Assembly: GCA_914767715.1 (NCBI GenBank)
Contig: OU612069.1
Coordinates: 7,068,001-7,132,000, forward strand
Length of the DNA stretch: 64,000 nucleotides
Reading direction: 5' to 3'
Origin: Membranipora membranacea
Lineage: Eukaryota; Bryozoa; Gymnolaemata; Cheilostomatida; Membraniporidae
Part shown: one piece after another, positions 59,701 through 64,000 of the stretch
How the letters are laid out: each line of letters starts with the position of its first letter
How positions within the stretch are numbered: position 1 is the first letter of the stretch
Made by a program: the position numbers and the translations under genes
The notes under the pieces: generated by a model
What the model was told of the DNA's origin: nothing
The model's input: only the letters and a program-made list of their open reading frames with translations
Databases searched by the model: none

Positions 59701-62700
59701 ATTGGTGTACCAAAATCAAGGATGAAGAAAATCAGTGCCTAGTGACGTTGGCTATAGCTATTTGCTCAGATTGTAGGCAAAAACATATGTAAGACATTAT
59801 TATTCTGTGTCACAGGAATTTCATGATGCAAGCCTGGTTTGAGGCCAGTTCAAGGGAAAAATCATGGTAATTGGCTATTGCACTGGTCTGCCTATTCTAC
59901 CCAGGGCTGCATCCATGGATTTTGAGTAGGCAAACCAGGCTGGGTACAGGAAATGCGTTGGAAAGTCTTCCCGCAGGGAAGGATATTGAGGAACTATCTG
60001 AGGAATAGAGGTAGTTTAATGTGTTCCAGCCCATTTTGGAAGGAAAATTATAGATTGGCTTGGAAAATTTATCGAATTAGGGAGCTCATTCATGAGCTGC
60101 TTGATGATTTTGACTTTGCTGCAACAAACTTTTTGCATGGGTGTTATTTCATTCGACGGACATCTTAAATTGAGACATGCTTGAAAATGATTCAGACAGT
60201 GGCAATATCACATTTCTGGCCATAGCCTACCTTATGTCAAAAATATTGGTTTAAAACTCATTGATGACATCTTAACCTCAAAACAAGTAAGAATTGGCAA
60301 ATCACACCATATCAACCAGCCTAATCCATTCATAATCCCAACCAATCTCACAATGGCCCCTCTGGGCGCCTGGTTATGAAAGGTTTAAGAGGATACACTG
60401 TTGACTCTACCCCACATGTGGCTAGAAATTTAAAAGTATCATAGAGAAAAAAGAGTAGAGGAAACTATTGGATACTAAGTTGTTGCAGCTCTAATGCTGC
60501 CATCCGGAGTTAAATGCTGCTGCTCTAGATTATCATCAATTTGACAAGTTTTTTAAGGAAACTTTATACCTCCTAGTCCCCAGTCCTCTGTCGATAAAGT
60601 TCCAACTCAATGAGCATGGTATACGATAGGCTGATTTAAAAATACCATACAAGGCTAAGACCAAAGCTACCAAAACCTTGCAGAATCAAAATCAAATTTA
60701 ATTGACCAGTAATTATGTGTATTGATAATATCACTTGTTAATTTTCGGATCTTATTAAAGTTTAAATTGACAAAAATTCACTGCTGCTGCATGAATTTTT
60801 CTCCGTTACTTTTGCTTAGTAATAGTTCAGTAAAGCAAAATTTTTTGTGCATTGAATTCTATTTCAAAATCACAATGTTTCCATATGTTGGTGTGGCATC
60901 ATTTGAGTGCCGAATTGGATACATGGAATTAGCATCAACACTTAATGTTAGTATAGCGTGTCAAATTCAAAACTGCTGGGCTTTCAATCAACAGACAAAT
61001 CAGTTGATACAAACTAGAATATCCACTGTCTTTTGTTTCTATTCTTCTAAATTTCTTGTGGATTTTGTTTAGCAGAACAAAAGACTTTCTATAAACTTTG
61101 TGGGGTAATAACTCTGGTTTAAATATTTATACAAACAAGGAGATGATACTTCCTGCAGCTATTGAACTACAAAATCCATATAAGTCACTGAGTTTTGGGC
61201 AATTTTGATTTATGATTCTTAAACATCGGTATTCAACTCAGTATTCGGTATTCATCGGAGCAAAAAGTAATTGAGCAAGATATTCAATGTTTGGTCTTGT
61301 TAACTGTGTGTACCAGACTGCAGCTAAGGTTTCATTCAGAACCCTACAATTTCTCATAAAATTTGCTATGATTGGGTGTAGTTTTTGTTGAATCTCTGTG
61401 ACATGGGATACAAAATTCATATTTTTATCTAAAATTACTCGTAAATATTTTAATTTGTCTTACTGCTTGAATGAGGCAGTCATTGGCGAATAGAGAACAA
61501 TTTAGTAACGTCATCGATAAAAATACCATTAACCTTCATGGTTTAAGATCTGTTTGATAAATGATTTTTTCATAAAGGATGCTACCAATAGTGTACTGTT
61601 GAATTTTTGAGTAAATTCAGTTACTATATGAGTTACACAGTCAAAAAATTTCTTGATGTCCAGTGCAGTAAGGTTTAAAAATTGACAAGGAATATCTTCA
61701 GATGATATACATCATATTTCATTCACCAGTTTGAGAAGGTTTTAGTCAGTGGAGGTTTCTGAGCAAATCCCTTAGAAAGTGCAGCTCAAAAGTTATACTT
61801 GGATTATCAACTCCAAACAGACATGAATGTCATTTTATTACAGTTTTCAAAATAACAATATAGTTTGGTTCTGGGATATTTGTTTTACTCTAATCGCCTT
61901 TGTCTGATTTCCTCAGTTTGTATCAACTACTGGTAAATCATAAATTGACCACGAATCGCTTGTAAGAATTGATTAGCATATTCAATGAGCGTACAAAACT
62001 CACTATTAATTGATTAACATCTCTACAAGATAGCGGCATTCATATGAGTGAGGCTATATTTTCATATTTCAATCATTGTCAAGCCAGCATCACTGTGGGT
62101 TTAAGTCAGCATTTATAGATTAAGTTTCACATCTGGATCACCTAACTTGCAACACCAGAAATTCATATTATTATCTGCAACATCTGAGATTCATTGATTC
62201 ATGGTTACTATTATATCCTTCGATACCTACATTACAAGGAAAGCAAATCTATCCAGACAGCAAAATCTAAATCAGAAAAAAATGACAAGTTACATGGTTA
62301 ATTGATCAATCTAAAACTTTCTCTCATTAATGAGGGAGTTCAGTTCAGATTCACATTCTCCCATCCCTATCCAGGTTGATAGATCAACCAATTCCGATTC
62401 TGTAGGCTAGAATACTCTGATAAAACCTTATATATAATATTTCAGTATGATAACTCCAAAGCTCGATAATTATCTAGATGAATTTAATCATTGCCAATAA
62501 TATATTGTTTATTATTTCCTAGCACTATTGCACAGTACTCAATAAGAAAATAGCATATACTTTATCCAGGGTAGCATCTGCAAAGCGGGGTACCTGGAGG
62601 CATCGTTTTAAGAATGTGAGGCAGCATTTCTTTTTTCAAGAAAGCCATAATTAAATATTACATGCTACAATAATAGTCTATAAACACTCAGTCAATTTTT

Positions 62701-63223
62701 TTGGTTTCTTGTTCGGCACTTTTGAAAAACAATTTCTCAAGTAATGATATAGATGCCAATGAAATGAATTTTTTCGCCTAGCCCATTCACTCTTTGCAAA
62801 CAGACTACTTATCTTTGTTTATCTTTATATAACTTAATATCAGAGTGTAGTTACACGAGTCATGAAATTACATACAACAATGTATTATGTTTATATTATT
62901 ATGTCTAGAGTCACATATGATTCACTATCAAAGGTTACTATATTCTAGTTTGAGATATCAATGATACTAGTATGATCAAACTCTGACTTTGTTGGAAGTT
63001 CTCTTGTCGCTTTTTATTGCGCATTATTTCCCACAATGGTATTATATTTATGGTTTTTCACATGTTTTTTTTTCCACCACAGTGTCTGCAGTCTGAAAGA
63101 ACTTGAGGTGCTATCTTTATTGAGTAGCAGCAAGCTAAAGACATTACCCACAGAGTTAGGAAAGCTGAAATCACTAAAGTTTTTGTCTGTGAACTATTGC
63201 GGCATCACTAGTCTACCAGGGAG
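50743..63223 (+). CDS. Leucine-rich-repeat protein with N-myristoylation-type start (partial, continues right)
   Basis: Exon 50743-50857 starts MGNNKSKPSE, a good N-myristoylation signal (Gly2, Ser6), so the product is probably anchored to the inner face of a membrane. It joins in phase 1 to exon 51143-51368, which gives IWYRHTGEPEIDEV and then LRR-like LKSLSLSELTARGL and HLIELDLYEI. That exon ends in phase 2. Exon 63083-63223 starts in phase 2 with SVCSLKELEVLSLL, then LKTLPTELGKLKSLKFLSV and ITSLPGR, two typical LRRs of the L-P-x-x-L-G-x-L-x-x-L class, and ends in phase 2 at a GTAAGT donor. The implied 11.7-kb intron is unusually long here and full of transposon relics. An alternative is that the 63-kb exon belongs to a second LRR gene. 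Confidence 0.6.
51369..52348. other. Intron of the LRR gene; nothing recognised
   Basis: AT-rich, no domains. Minor microsatellite-like TATATA at about 52466-52490 just beyond the hairpin element. Confidence 0.35.
52349..52462. mobile_element. Foldback MITE, near-perfect 55-bp-arm hairpin
   Basis: The two 55-base arms (52349-52403 and 52408-52462) differ at four positions and are separated by the loop CTTC. The outer ends are GCGCTCAAA; the inner part contains GCTGGTAGAGGCATTTCATT and ATCAACCACTTTCT. The same family is decayed at 37.56 and 40.73 kb. The near-identity of the arms suggests a young or conversion-maintained copy. Confidence 0.85.
53060..54134 (+). mobile_element. Decayed LINE reverse transcriptase
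   Basis: Plus-strand frames with stops and shifts read HKKGYKCDPSNYRPISSLPI, DLQFGFCQNHSTEQMLL and, after a deletion of the catalytic palm, VGSILEYCSSINLEGTQ and a C-terminal KCRRHNLFHKFTHKK ending in TGA at about 54134. It belongs to a different lineage from the copy at 49-50 kb. It lies inside the LRR-gene intron. Confidence 0.7.
54135..55375. other. Intron sequence; nothing recognised
   Basis: A 67-codon plus-strand frame at 54487-54690 (RPIFYQACKLFGWHAFDIL and on) is open but has no splice borders or family that I know. Confidence 0.3.
55376..55690 (-). mobile_element. Decayed reverse transcriptase fragment
   Basis: Minus strand: YFTTSWHKPAVGMG, then in another frame MGCAISPSLFVIVMEIVIQ and LLPMRAFMDKAQVV. 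This matches the conserved AFMDD palm motif of a LINE family common in aquatic invertebrates, but the second catalytic Asp is Lys and the frame is broken. Confidence 0.6.
55900..56410. repeat. Diverged repeat shared with 61.9-62.3 kb
   Basis: Shares words in order with 61930-62290, such as TTGTGGGTTTAA...GCATT, TTGCAACAC...CA-AGAAAT and CAGACTGCAAAAT versus CAGACAGCAAAAT. Both lie on the same side of a minus-strand RT relic, so they are probably upstream parts of related LINE copies. Confidence 0.45.
56411..59615. other. AT-rich intron; nothing recognised
   Basis: Strongly AT-rich with many short homopolymers; includes the inverted repeat GTTTCGTTATTTGAG / CTCAAATAACGAAAC around 56438-56477. 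No coding or RNA gene could be supported. Confidence 0.4.
56438..56477. repeat. Short perfect inverted repeat
   Basis: GTTTCGTTATTT on the left pairs with AAATAACGAAAC on the right around GAGGAAAACTC-like sequence. Hairpin-forming; origin unknown. Confidence 0.6.
59616..59652. repeat. 37-bp palindrome, same design as the one at 25.77 kb
   Basis: The 14-base arms CAGGGAGGGTGGGA and TCCCACCCTCCCTG are perfect and surround a 9-base loop. The outer CAGGGAG/CTCCCTG and inner GGGA/TCCC are shared with the palindrome at 25770-25803. No clear target duplication. Confidence 0.6.
61238..61760 (-). mobile_element. Decayed LINE reverse transcriptase fragment
   Basis: Minus strand, from right to left: a degraded palm with LDIKKFFD (motif A), then a gap, then the C-terminal region NFVSHVTEIQQKLHPIIANF and VWYTQLTRPNIEYLAQLLF. 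Several stops and shifts; catalytic FADD is not present. It lies inside the LRR-gene intron. Confidence 0.55.
61930..62290. repeat. Diverged repeat shared with 55.9-56.4 kb
   Basis: Partner of the block at 55900-56410, lying upstream (in LINE orientation) of the RT relic at 61.2-61.8 kb. Noncoding as it stands. Confidence 0.45.
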
Positions 63224-64000
63224 GTAAGTCATATCCGCACTTCCTGTACTAGTAGTACTTGTAGTACTAGTAGTAGTTGTAACAGCTGTTCAATTTCATT
63301 TTATTTGCTGTTTGATCTCATCGCTGATATCTATATTAAAAGCCTAGAAAAGCTGATAAGTGTTTATCATTGTGCTCAAATTGGTGCCCTATTACTGACA
63401 CCAAACAGCTACTGTTTACCTCAACCATACAAAGTTCAACTGTACTATCTAAATTTTAAATGTTTTTAAGTAGATAATATTGCGAGAATAATTTAACTTG
63501 TGAGATAAATACTGGCAGCTAATAACTCACTCAAAGTCCAAGACACTGAGTACAAAGATGTTAATTTCCTCATTTCACCCTACAATACAATACTGATAAT
63601 GTCTCAGCATTTAGAGACGTGACAGGCCATTATCTCATAGTTATAAGTGACATGGGATATAACAGGGCTTAGTGGTGGTGAGCACCCCAATCCTGTTTCA
63701 CCTTTGAATTAGTAGATAAGTTCCTGCACAGTACCAGCAACGCAAATGAGGAGTAGTTGACGTCATGACAACTATGGTTTGTCATTGATAGAGATGATGT
63801 TCAAAACATAAAAGCCAAGGAAAACACAAATATAAATATGCTAAAAAGCTGGTAACTCGATATGCAGTTCAAATATCCAAAATTATTGAAATTTCTCACG
63901 CACAAACTCACCTCAATAAAATACAAAATATAACACGCTGCCAAAAACAAAATTGGGCAAAGATATACAACTACACATATTATACCAAGCTAAAAATTGA
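63224..64000. other. LRR-gene intron start; small CTAGTA simple repeat
   Basis: A TAGTA-rich simple repeat (TACTAGTAGTACTTGTAGTA, about 63248-63280) follows the LRR exon. No next LRR exon was recognised before the window ends. Confidence 0.4.

Overview
This window looks like nuclear DNA from a marine invertebrate, possibly a sponge; that placement is inferred from the gene content and is not certain. The DNA is AT-rich. The genes are split into many short exons with GT/AG borders and mostly small introns. Much of the rest is decayed LINEs, small inverted-repeat elements and local duplications. I see no bacterial operons, CRISPR arrays or functional tRNA genes. All exon models were built by reading splice sites, checking codon phase across each junction, and recalling protein families; no database was searched.

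Region 1 (1-16.3 kb). A 77-base exon of a plus-strand gene enters at the left edge. The rest is dominated by one minus-strand locus read from about 16.3 kb down to 1.77 kb. Its 5' part is a tandem array of twelve near-identical exons plus a divergent thirteenth, all phase 1-1, coding for a Ser-rich repeat of about 37-60 residues. The phases then run on into exons for a C2H2 finger, a C2HC-like finger, a tyrosine-recombinase-like fold and a C-terminal Myb/SANT-like domain. Two reading-frame breaks lie in the middle of the recombinase part. The 1.31-kb segment at 13.1-14.4 kb has been duplicated very recently.

Region 2 (17-25 kb). Plus-strand exons end in a Myb/SANT-like domain (17.3-20.8 kb). 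They include a duplicated 45-base exon, one copy of which has lost its splice donor. An isolated Cys-containing minus-strand exon lies at 21.2-21.4 kb. About 3.7 kb without a convincing gene follows.

Region 3 (25.1-34.2 kb). The best-supported gene is a plus-strand, 13-exon THAP finger plus transposase-like gene with all phases consistent and a predicted 655 residues. It is followed by a single-exon minus-strand gene with a P2X7R C-terminal-type domain and its tandem pseudogene fragment. Last comes a broken plus-strand copy of phosphopantothenoylcysteine decarboxylase (PPCDC) that lacks active-site motifs.

Region 4 (36-48.3 kb). No convincing gene. There is a roughly 2-kb tandem segmental duplication whose first copy was later hit by a 1,255-bp inverted-repeat element; the second copy preserves the empty site. 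A degenerate repeat array at 43.5-48.2 kb carries sequences whose head matches the 5' end of U2 snRNA.

Region 5 (48.6-64 kb). A GC-rich block and a minus-strand LINE reverse transcriptase are followed by the start of a plus-strand leucine-rich-repeat gene beginning with an N-myristoylation-type motif. Its second exon (51.1-51.4 kb) and a further LRR exon at 63.1 kb agree in phase, implying an 11.7-kb intron filled with LINE relics and a near-perfect hairpin element.
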